Origin: Caballeronia sp. SEWSISQ10-4 2
GTDB taxonomy: Bacteria > Pseudomonadota > Gammaproteobacteria > Burkholderiales > Burkholderiaceae
Direction of reading: 5' to 3'
DNA: 64,000 nucleotides
Assembly: GCF_030464885.1 (NCBI RefSeq)
Contig: NZ_JALPRJ010000032.1
Location: 36,046 to 100,045 of the forward strand
The notes beneath the pieces are model-generated. The model worked only from the letters and a program-made list of their open reading frames with translations. It did not search any database and was not told the origin of the DNA. This document shows positions 1-8,315 of this stretch, one piece after another. Numbering within the stretch: position 1 is the stretch's first letter; each line of letters begins with the position of its first letter. A program made the position numbers and the translations under genes.

Positions 1-493
1 GAAACAGTCAAGCCATTGCGTTTGTCGAGCGCACCCATGAACGGTGACCATGCATATTCAGCATACGTCTCAACACAAACTTTCGCCATTGCCGCCGCAA
101 CCTTCACCGCAAACTATCCGCGCTGCCCCCGCGGTGCTACGCTCTGAATGCTATGCGCCCGATGCTATTAAGTACAGATTTCAGCCAAGCTGCGGACAAC
201 CCGTTCAGCCGTCACGGCATGCATGAGGAGTGTCTTTGACAATCCAGAAAGTCGATAGCGAGCTGAATAAGCAGAATTATCAGTCGATCGCCAACCGCGT
301 CTCCGACGAGTGCCTCCGTAAATTCACGAAGACGAAGTCAGCAGCTTGAGAATCGAGCAGTGCAAGTTGCCCATCCTCGACCGGTGCAACGATCGTCTTC
401 AGCAAGATGCCGGCGAGCAGCACGCTGACCACGTACGTCCCTCAGGCACGGGTGACGATGGTAAGCAGATAAATATCCGCTCAGGAGACGTTG
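1..493. other. Leading non-coding or degraded stretch
   Basis: No reading frame here resembles a known protein. A 37-codon frame at 236-349 (TTG start, GAGGAG about 6 bases upstream) has a usable ribosome binding site, but its short lysine- and asparagine-containing product is not recognised. It may be a remnant. On the minus strand around 300-450 a short hydrophobic frame also exists without a start signal. The stretch lies upstream of a degraded transporter gene, so decayed sequence is plausible. Confidence 0.35.
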
Positions 494-847
494 ATGATGA
501 CAGCGGCTTCCACGCGTCTACCGCCGAACCAGGCGAAGAAGCAGGCCTTCTGGCACCACGGATGGTGGAAGCTGATGGAAATCCGCATCGCCATCATTCC
601 GCTGCCGATCTATGTGATTGTCGGGGCTCTCATCGCGGGGCTCGTGTACATCGGTAAGCTTCCGAACGAGATATCGCTAGTGATAGTGATGTTCGCCTTC
701 CTCGGTCTCACACTCGCGGAGATCGGCAAGCGCATCCTGACGGCGGCCAATCGCATGACGCTGATGCCGTTCGCCCAGATCGCGACCCGGATCGGCGGGG
801 TGATCTCCGTGACGACCGTGCTGATTATCCTGCCGTGCTATGTCTAA
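494..847 (+). pseudogene. Internally deleted 2-hydroxycarboxylate (citrate/malate) carrier, CitS/2HCT family
   Basis: The 117-residue product joins the two ends of a 2HCT-family carrier, which is normally about 440 residues. Residues about 25-75 match the family's first membrane segments, ending in an EIGKR motif typical of the CitS N-terminus. The next residues (ANRM, then PFAQIATRIGG) match the extreme C-terminus of the family, where CitS reads CNRM and YAQISSRLGG. About 300 residues with the substrate-binding GGxG loops are missing, yet the frame is kept. ATG 494 is preceded by AGGAG at 483-487. The neighbouring ATP-citrate-lyase-like genes suggest the carrier once fed them with citrate or a related acid. 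Transport is very unlikely now. Alignment is by eye from family knowledge. Confidence 0.72.
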
Positions 848-874
848 CCAGCGCTTCTCCACTGCGAGGTCACC

Positions 875-2161
875 ATGCAAGTCACAGGTATGCTGCACGG
901 AGCCAAAATGCTCCAGTTTGTCGACTTCCCGACCACTGAGGTGCTCGGGCCCGACGCCAGCGAAGAAGAGATCCGCGCGCTGATCGACAAGCACGGCCTG
1001 GTGTTCATCAAGCCAGTGTTCAAGGGCGGTGTCGGCAAGAAGGGCAAGGCCGGCCTGATCGGCAAGGCTACTGACTTGAAGACCGCGCTGAGGGAAAAGG
1101 AGCGTCTGTACTTCGTCGAGCACCGCGTCGGCCACACGGTGGCCAAGGCCAATGGCGTCACCTTCGAAGCCGGAGTGCCCGCCGAGCACGAAGTCTATTT
1201 CTCGATCACTGACTCGACGCATTTCCGCGCGCCAACGATGACGCTCACTCACCATGGCGGCATCGACATCGAGGAACTCGAAAGGAGCCAGGTGGCGCAG
1301 GTACCCTTCGATCCGCTCACGGGGCTGAAAGCCTTTGTCGTGGCCAATGCGCTGTCCGCGCTCGGGGCGCCCAAGCAGATCATTTCGCCGCTGGTGCAGC
1401 ACCTGCCCAAGCTGTGGGAGCTGTACCACGACTACGGCATGACTACGCTGGAGTTGAATCCGATCCGCATGCGGGAGGACAAGAAAGGGCGCATGACACC
1501 CGTGGCCTGCGACTTCAAATGCGGCTTCGATCGCGACGACCCGCGCTGGCGCCGTCTGAAGCTGCCGGCGAGCCTGTTCGCGGTCGACTACTCCGACTTC
1601 GAGCAGGAGATCAATCAGCTGCGCACCTACCAGGGCCAGAGCGACGTCTACGTGATCAACGTCGCGGGCACCATCCTCGCACCGACCTTCGGCGGCGGCG
1701 CTAATTCGCTCGTCACGCAGATGCTCGGCGACGATGCCATCATCTCGTCGGACTTTGGCGGCAACCCGCCCTACGAGAAGATGAAGGAGGTGGCACGCAT
1801 CTGCTTCAAACACTGGATCAAACAGAGCAATGTGCTGTTTATCATCGGCGGCAAATCGAACAACACTGACATCTTCGAGACCTTCCGCGCGATGGCCGAT
1901 GCGCTACGTGAGCACTTCAGCCGGCATGGCGCGACGCCGCTTTACGTGGTCATTGGCCGCGGCGGACCGCATCTGGTGCGCGGGATGGGTGCGATGCGCG
2001 ACACGCTCGATGCGCTAGGCCTGCCGTACCGGTTTTTCGGCTTCGACTCCGACATGAGCGAGGTCGTTCTGCATGCCAAAAAGGTCGATGCGTGGATGAA
2101 AGCGGGCGGCCGCGAGCAGGTGGCCGCCCGGCTGGGCATCGCGTCGAACCAGGCCGCCTGA
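875..2161 (+). CDS. ATP-citrate-lyase-like small (ATP-grasp) subunit
   Basis: This 428-residue protein corresponds to the N-terminal part of ATP-citrate lyase: an ATP-grasp region followed by a citrate-binding CoA-ligase-like domain. Visible landmarks are the lysine-rich KPVFKGGVGKKGKAGL segment (about residues 48-63, matching the K-RGK loop of ACLY), HHGGIDIE, the Mg-binding ELNPIRM motif, and the glycine-rich GGGAN and IIGGKSN segments of the C-terminal half. The family cleaves citrate with ATP and CoA to acetyl-CoA and oxaloacetate in the cytosol, using this subunit with a partner. The partner lies 27 bases downstream on the same strand. ATG 875 follows a GAGG. Because the partner's lyase motif is unusual, the true substrate may not be citrate. 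Confidence 0.8.
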   Translation: MQVTGMLHGAKMLQFVDFPTTEVLGPDASEEEIRALIDKHGLVFIKPVFKGGVGKKGKAGLIGKATDLKTALREKERLYFVEHRVGHTVAKANGVTFEAGVPAEHEVYFSITDSTHFRAPTMTLTHHGGIDIEELERSQVAQVPFDPLTGLKAFVVANALSALGAPKQIISPLVQHLPKLWELYHDYGMTTLELNPIRMREDKKGRMTPVACDFKCGFDRDDPRWRRLKLPASLFAVDYSDFEQEINQLRTYQGQSDVYVINVAGTILAPTFGGGANSLVTQMLGDDAIISSDFGGNPPYEKMKEVARICFKHWIKQSNVLFIIGGKSNNTDIFETFRAMADALREHFSRHGATPLYVVIGRGGPHLVRGMGAMRDTLDALGLPYRFFGFDSDMSEVVLHAKKVDAWMKAGGREQVAARLGIASNQAA

Positions 2162-2188
2162 GGGTTGCCCGCGCATAAGGAGCGTGTC

Positions 2189-4888
2189 ATGTACAAGCAA
2201 GGCGTAGGCGATTTCAAGTATTTCGTCGGTATCAGTTCTCTCGCCCAGGTGGCCACGCGTGAAGACCGGGTCTGCGTGCTCAACATCCTGGGTGGCGAGT
2301 CGAGCGACGTGACACCGGTAGGCCATGTCTATTCGGGCGGCAACGTGGTGTTCGGCACCGCGCCGGGCAAGCGCGGCCAGGTGCTGGAGACGGCGTTGGG
2401 CAGCGTGCCCGTCTACAACAACGTGCTGGAAGGCATCAACGACGGCCATCGCTTCAACTGCGGCGTGATCTACCTGCCGCCCGCGGCGGCGCGTGACGGC
2501 GTGGCCGAACTGATCCGGGTGAACCCGGATCTGAAGAAGATCTTCATCGTCACCGAGAAGCTGGCCGTGCACGACTCGCGCGAGATCCGCGCGATGGGTC
2601 AGTCCAACGGCATCGACATCTTCGGCGGCAACAGCCTGGGCGTGGCTGATGCCTGGAACCAGGTTCGGATCGGCGGCGCACTGGGCGGCGACCATCCGGA
2701 GGAAGCATTGCGCCGCGGCTCGATCGCGATCTTCTCCAACTCGGGCAACTTCACGACCACGATCGCGACCTATCTGCGCATGGCCGGCTGGGGCACCACC
2801 ACCTCGATTTCCTGCGGCAAGGATGTCTACATCCACTTCGCGGCACCCGAGTTCGCCTTTGCGCTGTCCAACGATGCGCGCAGCAAGGCTGCCGTGCTCT
2901 ATGTCGAGCCCGGTGGCTACTACGAGCTCGACGCCAACTTCACCAAGCCGGTGGTGGCCTGCGTGGTCGGGCGCTGGAAGTCCAAGCTGACCCGCGCGGT
3001 CGGACATGCCGGCGCCATGGCCGGTGGTGCCGACGACGCCCTCAGCAAGGAAGGCTGGTTCATGGAGAAATTTGGCGTCGACGGCATCTTCACGCCCGAG
3101 CATCCCGTGTTTTCGGCCAAGGGCGCGCTGGTGACCAACATCGCCCACATCCCGGCTGCACTGACTGCGGTGATGGGCGAGAACGCCTGCCGGCTTGACT
3201 TCGCGTCCGAGGGCAATCTCGCGCTCAAGCCGTGGTTCGGTGCGAGCCACGGGCTGACGCTGCCGCCCGAGCTCGACTTGCCCGTCGTCGAGGCCGGCGC
3301 CCCGTATAACGAACAGGTCGCGGCGCTGAACCGGCAGATTGGTGCGGTGCCGCCGCGTCAGACGTTAAAGGACGCCTCGGGCGCCTCGCAGATGGATGCC
3401 AGGACGCAAGTCACCAGCCTGTACGGCGTGTCGATGCTCGAGGCCGCGCAGTACCCGCTGGAAGCCAACGTGAGCCTCGCGCTGTTGCACGAGCCCGGCG
3501 GCGAGAACGACCGGCGCCTGATCAACGTCGCCATCGGCGCCGGCCTGAACCTGCACGGCCACCCCGCACTGGCCGCGGCACAGGCCGCGCGCGAAGCTGG
3601 CAATGCGCCCAACACCGTGCTCGCCGCTGCCGCCAGCATCCTCGGCCCGCTCTGCCAGGGTGAGGCACGACAGGCCGCGCGGGTGCTGATCGACGCCTTC
3701 ACGGCGGCCGGCTTGAGCGATGCGCTGGACGAAAGCTTCGATCCTAGCCGGATCAAGGTGGATGACCCTGGCCTGTTCGTCCGCGCTGATCCCGACGCCC
3801 GCGCGGACGCGATGCTCGCGGGCCTGCGCGCAAGAGGCGCCAAGTCAATCTTCGTGCGTTACCTTGAAGCACTACCCGGTCACCCCACCGAGGATGCCGT
3901 GCTTGCCGCGATCAGCACCACCCTGGCTTGGGGGCCACTGATGCGCAAGCGTGTCTCGCGGCTGACTGCCGAAAGCCTGCCGTGGTGGCTGCGTTTGTTC
4001 GGCGCGTTAATTGGCGCCTCGGTTAATGCGGATCAGCACCAACCCGACGGCTTCTGCGGTATTCCGATGACCGATGTCCTGCAGGAAAGGCCGATCAGCG
4101 AAGTGGCGTTCGTCGCGCTGCTTGGCTTCGCGCCGCAGCCGGCTGATCTGTTCTCGTTCCAGGTGCTGGTGGGGCTGCTGCTGTCCAACGGGCCGGGCAC
4201 GATCTCGGCCCAGGGCGCCAAGGGCGCGGTCTCGGCCGACGGGCCCGAAGACCCCGAGCGTGTGCAGCTCAACAAGGGCCTGGTCGGCTTCCTTACCCAC
4301 ACCGGCTACACCCACGGCGGCAACGGCTACGAAGGTATCGCCTTTCTGATCGAGCAGTTCAAGGACACGGGCCTGGTCGATCCGGGCGACCCCAACCATG
4401 GTATCGATCTGAAGGCGCTGGCCTTGAAGTATGTCGAGGCGTATGCCCGCTACAAGTCGAACAAGAAGAACACCGGTAGCCTGGACATCCAGAAGATTCC
4501 CGGCATCAATCATCCCGTGTTCAAGGACAAGCCGGTCAATCACGATCCGCGCGAGGTTTTCATTCGCGAGTTACTGGCCGGGCGCCAGGAATACAACGTC
4601 TTCCATGACTTCTACGCCACGCTCGTCCAGTGCTTGTTCGACACAGGCGTGTCGCGCAATGTCTACTGCGTCAACATCGACGCAGTGATTGCCGCGCTGC
4701 TGCTGAAGATGCTATGGCAGCCCTACCGTAGGGGCGAATATACGGGGGCGGCCCTTGAGACGGCGGCGTTCACGATCTTCCTGTACCCACGCATGCTCGG
4801 CTGTGCCGCTGAGATTGACGACCACATGAACCGTGGCCGCAACATGGACACGCGCACGCCGGCGTCGCAGTGCCAGTTTGTCGCCTGA
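2189..4888 (+). CDS. ATP-citrate-lyase-like large subunit (CoA-ligase plus citrate-synthase-like domains), atypical active site
   Basis: The 899-residue product has a succinyl-CoA-synthetase-alpha-like half (residues 1-350) with a GHAGA motif carrying the phosphorylatable His (His273), and a C-terminal citrate-synthase-like lyase domain (about 620-899). Family-matching segments in the latter are GIPMTDV, GINH and NIDAVIA; the last two hold the second catalytic His and the Asp. The first catalytic His, normally in DHGPA, is replaced: here the motif reads SNGPG (Asn667). About 250 extra residues separate the two halves compared with human ACLY, and part of this (AAAASILGPL onward) itself looks citrate-synthase-like. 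ATG 2189 is preferred over an upstream TTG at 2165 because AAGGAG lies 7 bases before it. It is probably co-transcribed with the small subunit. Confidence 0.78.
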   Translation: MYKQGVGDFKYFVGISSLAQVATREDRVCVLNILGGESSDVTPVGHVYSGGNVVFGTAPGKRGQVLETALGSVPVYNNVLEGINDGHRFNCGVIYLPPAAARDGVAELIRVNPDLKKIFIVTEKLAVHDSREIRAMGQSNGIDIFGGNSLGVADAWNQVRIGGALGGDHPEEALRRGSIAIFSNSGNFTTTIATYLRMAGWGTTTSISCGKDVYIHFAAPEFAFALSNDARSKAAVLYVEPGGYYELDANFTKPVVACVVGRWKSKLTRAVGHAGAMAGGADDALSKEGWFMEKFGVDGIFTPEHPVFSAKGALVTNIAHIPAALTAVMGENACRLDFASEGNLALKPWFGASHGLTLPPELDLPVVEAGAPYNEQVAALNRQIGAVPPRQTLKDASGASQMDARTQVTSLYGVSMLEAAQYPLEANVSLALLHEPGGENDRRLINVAIGAGLNLHGHPALAAAQAAREAGNAPNTVLAAAASILGPLCQGEARQAARVLIDAFTAAGLSDALDESFDPSRIKVDDPGLFVRADPDARADAMLAGLRARGAKSIFVRYLEALPGHPTEDAVLAAISTTLAWGPLMRKRVSRLTAESLPWWLRLFGALIGASVNADQHQPDGFCGIPMTDVLQERPISEVAFVALLGFAPQPADLFSFQVLVGLLLSNGPGTISAQGAKGAVSADGPEDPERVQLNKGLVGFLTHTGYTHGGNGYEGIAFLIEQFKDTGLVDPGDPNHGIDLKALALKYVEAYARYKSNKKNTGSLDIQKIPGINHPVFKDKPVNHDPREVFIRELLAGRQEYNVFHDFYATLVQCLFDTGVSRNVYCVNIDAVIAALLLKMLWQPYRRGEYTGAALETAAFTIFLYPRMLGCAAEIDDHMNRGRNMDTRTPASQCQFVA

Positions 4889-4894
4889 TTGACC

Positions 4895-4966
4895 ATGGCT
4901 GATAAATCGCGCATCGACCCGGCCCGATTGATCGGCTTCGACACGGCGGGGATCTGGTGCAAATAG
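4895..4966 (+). pseudogene. Remnant of a third gene cut by an IS end
   Basis: A frame opens 6 bases after the large-subunit stop and reads MADKSRIDPARLIGFDTA before running into the IS6-type terminus at 4948 and stopping at 4966. It has the look of a normal N-terminus truncated by the insertion, but 18 residues are too few to name a family. No strong Shine-Dalgarno is visible, although coupling to the upstream stop is possible. Confidence 0.35.
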
Positions 4967-5225
4967 GTAGCATGGCCAAGATGTTTCTTATAAATATGGA
5001 TACCTTATCGATTTAACAGGACAACATTCCAGACAGAGGGCGCAGTGACGCCCTCGATGGCGAGGTCGAACTGCCCCTTGCGAATACGATGCATCAACTC
5101 GATGCCTGAAATCGTGGTCGCGGCACTCCTGAACCGTTTGAACCCGCGCATCACGTTCGTTCCGGACTTGATGTGACGATGGTCCTGGTCGGGTAGTAGC
5201 AGCGCATTGCTGCGCTGCTGCCCCC
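4948..5225 (-). mobile_element. IS6-family element fragment, C-terminal end
   Basis: The minus strand encodes the last ~75 residues of an IS6-type transposase (stop at 5005). It contains ALLLPDQDHRHIK, then GIELMHRIRKGQFDL and VWNVV, which are characteristic of the C-terminus. Past the stop, the 57 bases to 4948 match the end of the second element at 19508-19565 closely, finishing in CTATTTGCACCAG, the terminal repeat. The N-terminal two thirds are missing. The fragment abuts an oppositely oriented transposase gene at about 5225-5300, so at least two rearrangements have occurred. Confidence 0.75.
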
Positions 5226-5265
5226 TTCGTGGCTGTGGTAATTCGCCCATCCTCGGAGAACGGGA

Positions 5266-6018
5266 TTGAGCAGCCTTATCAGGCTAGCCTGTTTAGCCGT
5301 CTTGTTGGGGGGGTGTCACCGCTTCCCTGCCGTTGTCATCAGCTGCGCGGTTCGCTGGTATTTCCGGTTCAGCCTGAGCCTGCGCGATATCGAGGAGTTG
5401 TTGCTCGATCGTGGTGTCGTGGTCACGTACGAAACGATCCGTTGCTGGTGCGACAAGTTTGGCGCAGGATTCGCCAAGCGCGCCAAAGCGGCGCGGCGCA
5501 AGGCAGGCAGCACATGGCATCTGGACGAGATGTTCGTGACGCTGCGCGGCGAGCCGCATCTGTTGTGGCGAGCAGTCGACGAGCATGGTGGCGAACTCGA
5601 CGTGCTGGTACAAGAGCAGCGCGACAAGGCCGCCGCCAAACGTTTCTTCAAGCTTGTGCTGCGCTCAAACCCGGTGCTGCGCAAGATCGTCACCGATCAG
5701 TTGCGCAGCTATCCGGCGGCGAAGGCTGATATTCCCGAGCTCGCTCATGTGAAGCACGTTTTCGTCAAAGCGGCCGCACGCGTGAACAACCGTGCCGAGA
5801 ACAGCCACCAGCCGACCCGCAGGCGCGAACGCCAGATGTGCGGCTTTCGCGATGCGCGTCGCACGCAGGCGTTTCTTTCATGCTCTGGCCCAATCCGACA
5901 ACACTTCGCATTGCCCAGACGTCAAATGAATGCGGCCTGTCATCGTGCTGTTCTCAAAGAAGGCTTCGCCACATGGCATGGTTGGACTATTGCTGGCGCA
6001 ATCGAGAAAATTATCTGA
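5266..6018 (+). CDS. IS6-family transposase, near-complete with altered N-terminus
   Basis: From HRFPAVVIS (about residue 18) to the end, this 250-residue protein follows the IS6-family transposase pattern. It has a helix-turn-helix region (LSLRDIEELL, then VTYETIRCWCDKFG) and a DDE catalytic core with Asp in HLDEMFV, Asp in VTDQLRSY and Glu in NRAENSHQ. It catalyses replicative cut-in of the element. The usual 10-15 N-terminal residues and the left terminal repeat are replaced by unrelated sequence, since an inverted fragment of a related IS ends just upstream. TTG 5266 is only the first available start; TTG 5302 and 5305 are alternatives and none has a good ribosome binding site. Expression and activity are doubtful. 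Confidence 0.75.
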   Translation: MSSLIRLACLAVLLGGCHRFPAVVISCAVRWYFRFSLSLRDIEELLLDRGVVVTYETIRCWCDKFGAGFAKRAKAARRKAGSTWHLDEMFVTLRGEPHLLWRAVDEHGGELDVLVQEQRDKAAAKRFFKLVLRSNPVLRKIVTDQLRSYPAAKADIPELAHVKHVFVKAAARVNNRAENSHQPTRRRERQMCGFRDARRTQAFLSCSGPIRQHFALPRRQMNAACHRAVLKEGFATWHGWTIAGAIEKII

Positions 6019-6019
6019 T

Positions 6020-6055
6020 TAGGATAACTACTCTTTATAGGATAACTACTCTTTA
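6020..6055. repeat. Perfect tandem duplication of an 18-bp unit
   Basis: TAGGATAACTACTCTTTA occurs twice head-to-tail (6020-6037 and 6038-6055) immediately after the transposase stop. It is AT-rich compared with the surroundings. It may be a slippage scar at the decayed right end of the IS. No gene overlaps it. Confidence 0.85.
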
Positions 6056-6146
6056 GCTTCACAGGTAATCGACGCCAACCAAGTTGACACAGCCCTACTG
6101 CGGCATCATCGACCCATGCGCAAGGCGATCCGTCATTAATTCTCGC

Positions 6147-6542
6147 TTAGTCGTTGCTCGTTTTCGGAAAGAACACGACGTTTGCCAGACCCTCGAAATG
6201 CCGGTCGCAGGTCAGTAAATCCGCGTCTTGATGCCGCGCCGTCGCGTAGACGATCGCGTCTGCCGTCGCCAGCTTGTGTTCCCGATACAGGTCAGCGGCC
6301 AGCAACGCGATCGTCGTGTCTAGCGGGACGACCCGGCACTTTTGTGTGTAGGCGATGACTTCGTCGGCTTTTTCCTCCCCGACTTCTCGTATCAACCACT
6401 TTGACAGTTCGAGCTGCACGATCGTTGGCACGATGCAGCGGGACTTGTCCGGCAGCGTGTCGCTGAGCCTTTTGCCAAGCACACTACCCGTCAGCCATTC
6501 GATCCAGGCCGAGGTGTCCACTACTCGAAACGGAGCCGTCAT
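6147..6542 (-). CDS. vapC: PIN-domain ribonuclease toxin, VapC family
   Basis: The 131-residue single-domain protein shows the PIN acidic residues: Asp9 in VVDTSAW, Glu45 in QLELSK, and later Asp residues in ATADAIVYATA and TCDRHFEG. The Mg-dependent endoribonucleases of this family cut tRNA or rRNA to stop translation, and are neutralised by a small partner protein. The partner gene lies directly upstream; its TGA and this ATG overlap by one base (TGATG), indicating translational coupling. Length is normal for VapC. The pair sits next to IS debris, consistent with horizontal acquisition. Confidence 0.9.
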   Translation of the reverse strand: MTAPFRVVDTSAWIEWLTGSVLGKRLSDTLPDKSRCIVPTIVQLELSKWLIREVGEEKADEVIAYTQKCRVVPLDTTIALLAADLYREHKLATADAIVYATARHQDADLLTCDRHFEGLANVVFFPKTSND

Positions 6543-6754
6543 CAGTACCGGTCCTGCCGGTCACGGTAATCACTCGTGTCTGCGCCCTTCGCCATTCCAG
6601 CCAGTTGACTCAACTCGGGCACGGGCATCAGCAGCACGCCCTTGCCTTTGGGAATGAAAACGAATTCCTGGCCTGCTTGCCAATGCTGTTCGTCGCGAAC
6701 TTCCTTGGGGATAGAAATTTGAAACTTGCTTGATAACGTTGCAAGCGCGGTCAT
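6542..6754 (-). CDS. vapB: AbrB/MazE-type antitoxin, VapB family
   Basis: This 70-residue protein has a swapped-hairpin AbrB-like DNA-binding fold in its first 45 residues (SSKFQISIPKEVR, then GQEFVFIPKGKGVLLMPV). The C-terminal tail (SDYRDRQDRY) would occupy the toxin's active site. It binds and inhibits VapC and represses its own promoter in the known family. ATG 6754 has GGAG 5 bases upstream on the minus strand. A near-palindrome at 6775-6793 lies where an operator is expected. Confidence 0.88.
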   Translation of the reverse strand: MTALATLSSKFQISIPKEVRDEQHWQAGQEFVFIPKGKGVLLMPVPELSQLAGMAKGADTSDYRDRQDRY

Positions 6755-6774
6755 TTTTACTCCAAATCAATCGA

Positions 6775-6793
6775 TATCCTATAAGTAAGAATA
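6775..6793. promoter_or_regulatory. Candidate VapBC operator/promoter
   Basis: TATCCT and AGAATA arms (5 of 6 complementary) surround a 7-base AT spacer, 21 bases upstream of vapB. The minus strand here also reads TTATAGGATATCGAT, plausible for a -10 region. This fits autoregulation by the VapBC complex, but the call rests on position and symmetry only. Confidence 0.4.
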
Positions 6794-7016
6794 CACTTTA
6801 TCGCGCGCACTCTCAATCTAGCCTTGCCAGCGGTCTGCCAGAGTCAGCTGAATGGACTGATACCCAGCGCCGGCTCAGGACCGCCGATCAATGCTGCGTT
6901 GCACTGAAACCAGGACCGCCCTCCGTGACGCTGCGCGCCTGCGAGCGGCACTCTCTCTCATCGACCTATTCTCCGGGAATTCCCTCCTATACATCCACTC
7001 ACAATCCAGATTAAAT

Positions 7017-7031
7017 AAATCATGTTGATTT
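7017..7031. promoter_or_regulatory. Candidate ROK-regulator operator
   Basis: AAATCA-TGT-TGATTT is a perfect 6-bp inverted repeat with a 3-base spacer, extended by further AT-rich imperfect symmetry on both sides (about 7011-7036). It lies 34 bases upstream of the regulator's GTG start and would overlap the operon promoter, fitting autoregulation. The rest of 6795-7064 holds no recognisable gene. Confidence 0.5.
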
Positions 7032-7064
7032 AATAATTACTCAGCAAATTCTTAGGAGGAGACA

Positions 7065-8315
7065 GTGAGAAGCCCCCACATTGGACGTGGCAGCAATTCG
7101 GCAAACTTGCGCCTCTATCACGAGCGGCTTTTACTACAGGCTCTGCGTCGCTCGCAGCCTACTGCCAAGGCGGATCTCGCGCGTCAGGCCAATCTGACCA
7201 GCACGGCGGTCGGAAGCATTATTACGTCGCTAGACCAGGCCGGTCTTATTGAACACATTGGTCGTCGGCTCGAAGGCCAGCGCGGTCAGCCCGCTTCGCT
7301 GATCCGGTTGAACCCGCGCGGCGCGTTTGGCATTGGCATAAGAATCGACCGGACCAGCATTGAAACCGTGCTTGTGAATTTTTCTGGCGATGTCCTGGCG
7401 CGCAGCACCCTCGACAGGGTGCTTCCCCACCCCGCCGAAGTCCTGAAAATCCTTGAGCGCGACATTCAGAACATGCTGGCATTGCTCACCCCGGGCGAGC
7501 GCCAGCGGCTGACAGGTATAGGTGTCGCCCAGCCGTTCCACCTGGGCAGTTGGGCACGCGAACTTGGGCTGTCGGCTGAACGCTTCCGGGCGTGGGATGA
7601 GATCGATTTCTCCGCCGAATTAAGCAAGCTGATGTCCCTTCCCGTCTTTACCGAAAACGATGGCAACGCGGCCGCTATCGCTGAACTATTTTACGGTTGC
7701 GGACGCCAGTGTCATGACTTCGTCTATCTCTTCCTCGGCTCGGCGATCGGGGGCGGCATCGCGATCGATGGCGATTGCCTGCGCGGCGGGACTGGCAACG
7801 CGGGGGATATTGGCATCATGCCGGTGCCCCCAAGCCGCCTCGCTTCCGCCCCGCTCCCCGGCGGGCAATGGGACATCCTGTTGTCGCGTGCGTCGCTGAA
7901 TGCGCTCGCGCGCCATCTGCGATATAGCGGCGAGTCAATTCAAAATCGCTTCGATCTCAGCACCTGCATCCAGCGCAAACTGCCTGCGGTGGACGAGTGG
8001 ATCGACGATTGCGTCGAAGCGCTCGCCCCGGCGCTCCACGCAACGTTGTGCGTGGTGGACGTGCCGACAATCGTGCTCGATGCGGATGTCGACAGCGGAC
8101 TCCTCGATACGCTGCTCGAACGATTGCAGGCCGCGATGACGGCCACGGTGCCAGAAGCCCGCAGCGTCCCGGCACTGGTTCGGGGGTCGTTTGGATCAGA
8201 TGCGGGCGCCATCGGCGCGGCCACGCTGCCCATGTTCTTTAACTTTTCGCCAAACGCCGGGTTGCTCCAGAGCGCCAGCGCGAAATCGAAAGAGGTCAAT
8301 CATGCCCATGTCTGA
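7065..8315 (+). CDS. ROK-family transcriptional regulator
   Basis: The 416-residue protein has an N-terminal winged helix-turn-helix (about residues 20-75; KADLARQANLTSTAVGSIITSLDQAGLI) and a sugar-kinase-like ROK domain with TENDGNAAA and the GGGIAIDG segment. NagC/XylR-type ROK proteins repress sugar genes until the sugar binds. The Zn-binding cysteine cluster usual after the GDIGI segment is absent. GTG 7065 is chosen because AGGAGGA ends 4 bases upstream. The stop overlaps the next gene by 14 bases, so it is the first gene of a sugar-uptake operon and probably controls it. The sugar ligand cannot be read from sequence. Confidence 0.87.
   Translation: MRSPHIGRGSNSANLRLYHERLLLQALRRSQPTAKADLARQANLTSTAVGSIITSLDQAGLIEHIGRRLEGQRGQPASLIRLNPRGAFGIGIRIDRTSIETVLVNFSGDVLARSTLDRVLPHPAEVLKILERDIQNMLALLTPGERQRLTGIGVAQPFHLGSWARELGLSAERFRAWDEIDFSAELSKLMSLPVFTENDGNAAAIAELFYGCGRQCHDFVYLFLGSAIGGGIAIDGDCLRGGTGNAGDIGIMPVPPSRLASAPLPGGQWDILLSRASLNALARHLRYSGESIQNRFDLSTCIQRKLPAVDEWIDDCVEALAPALHATLCVVDVPTIVLDADVDSGLLDTLLERLQAAMTATVPEARSVPALVRGSFGSDAGAIGAATLPMFFNFSPNAGLLQSASAKSKEVNHAHV

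Noticed and set aside
236..349. 37-codon frame with a ribosome binding site near the window start
   Set aside because: No recognisable family and too short to support; mentioned only in the gap entry.
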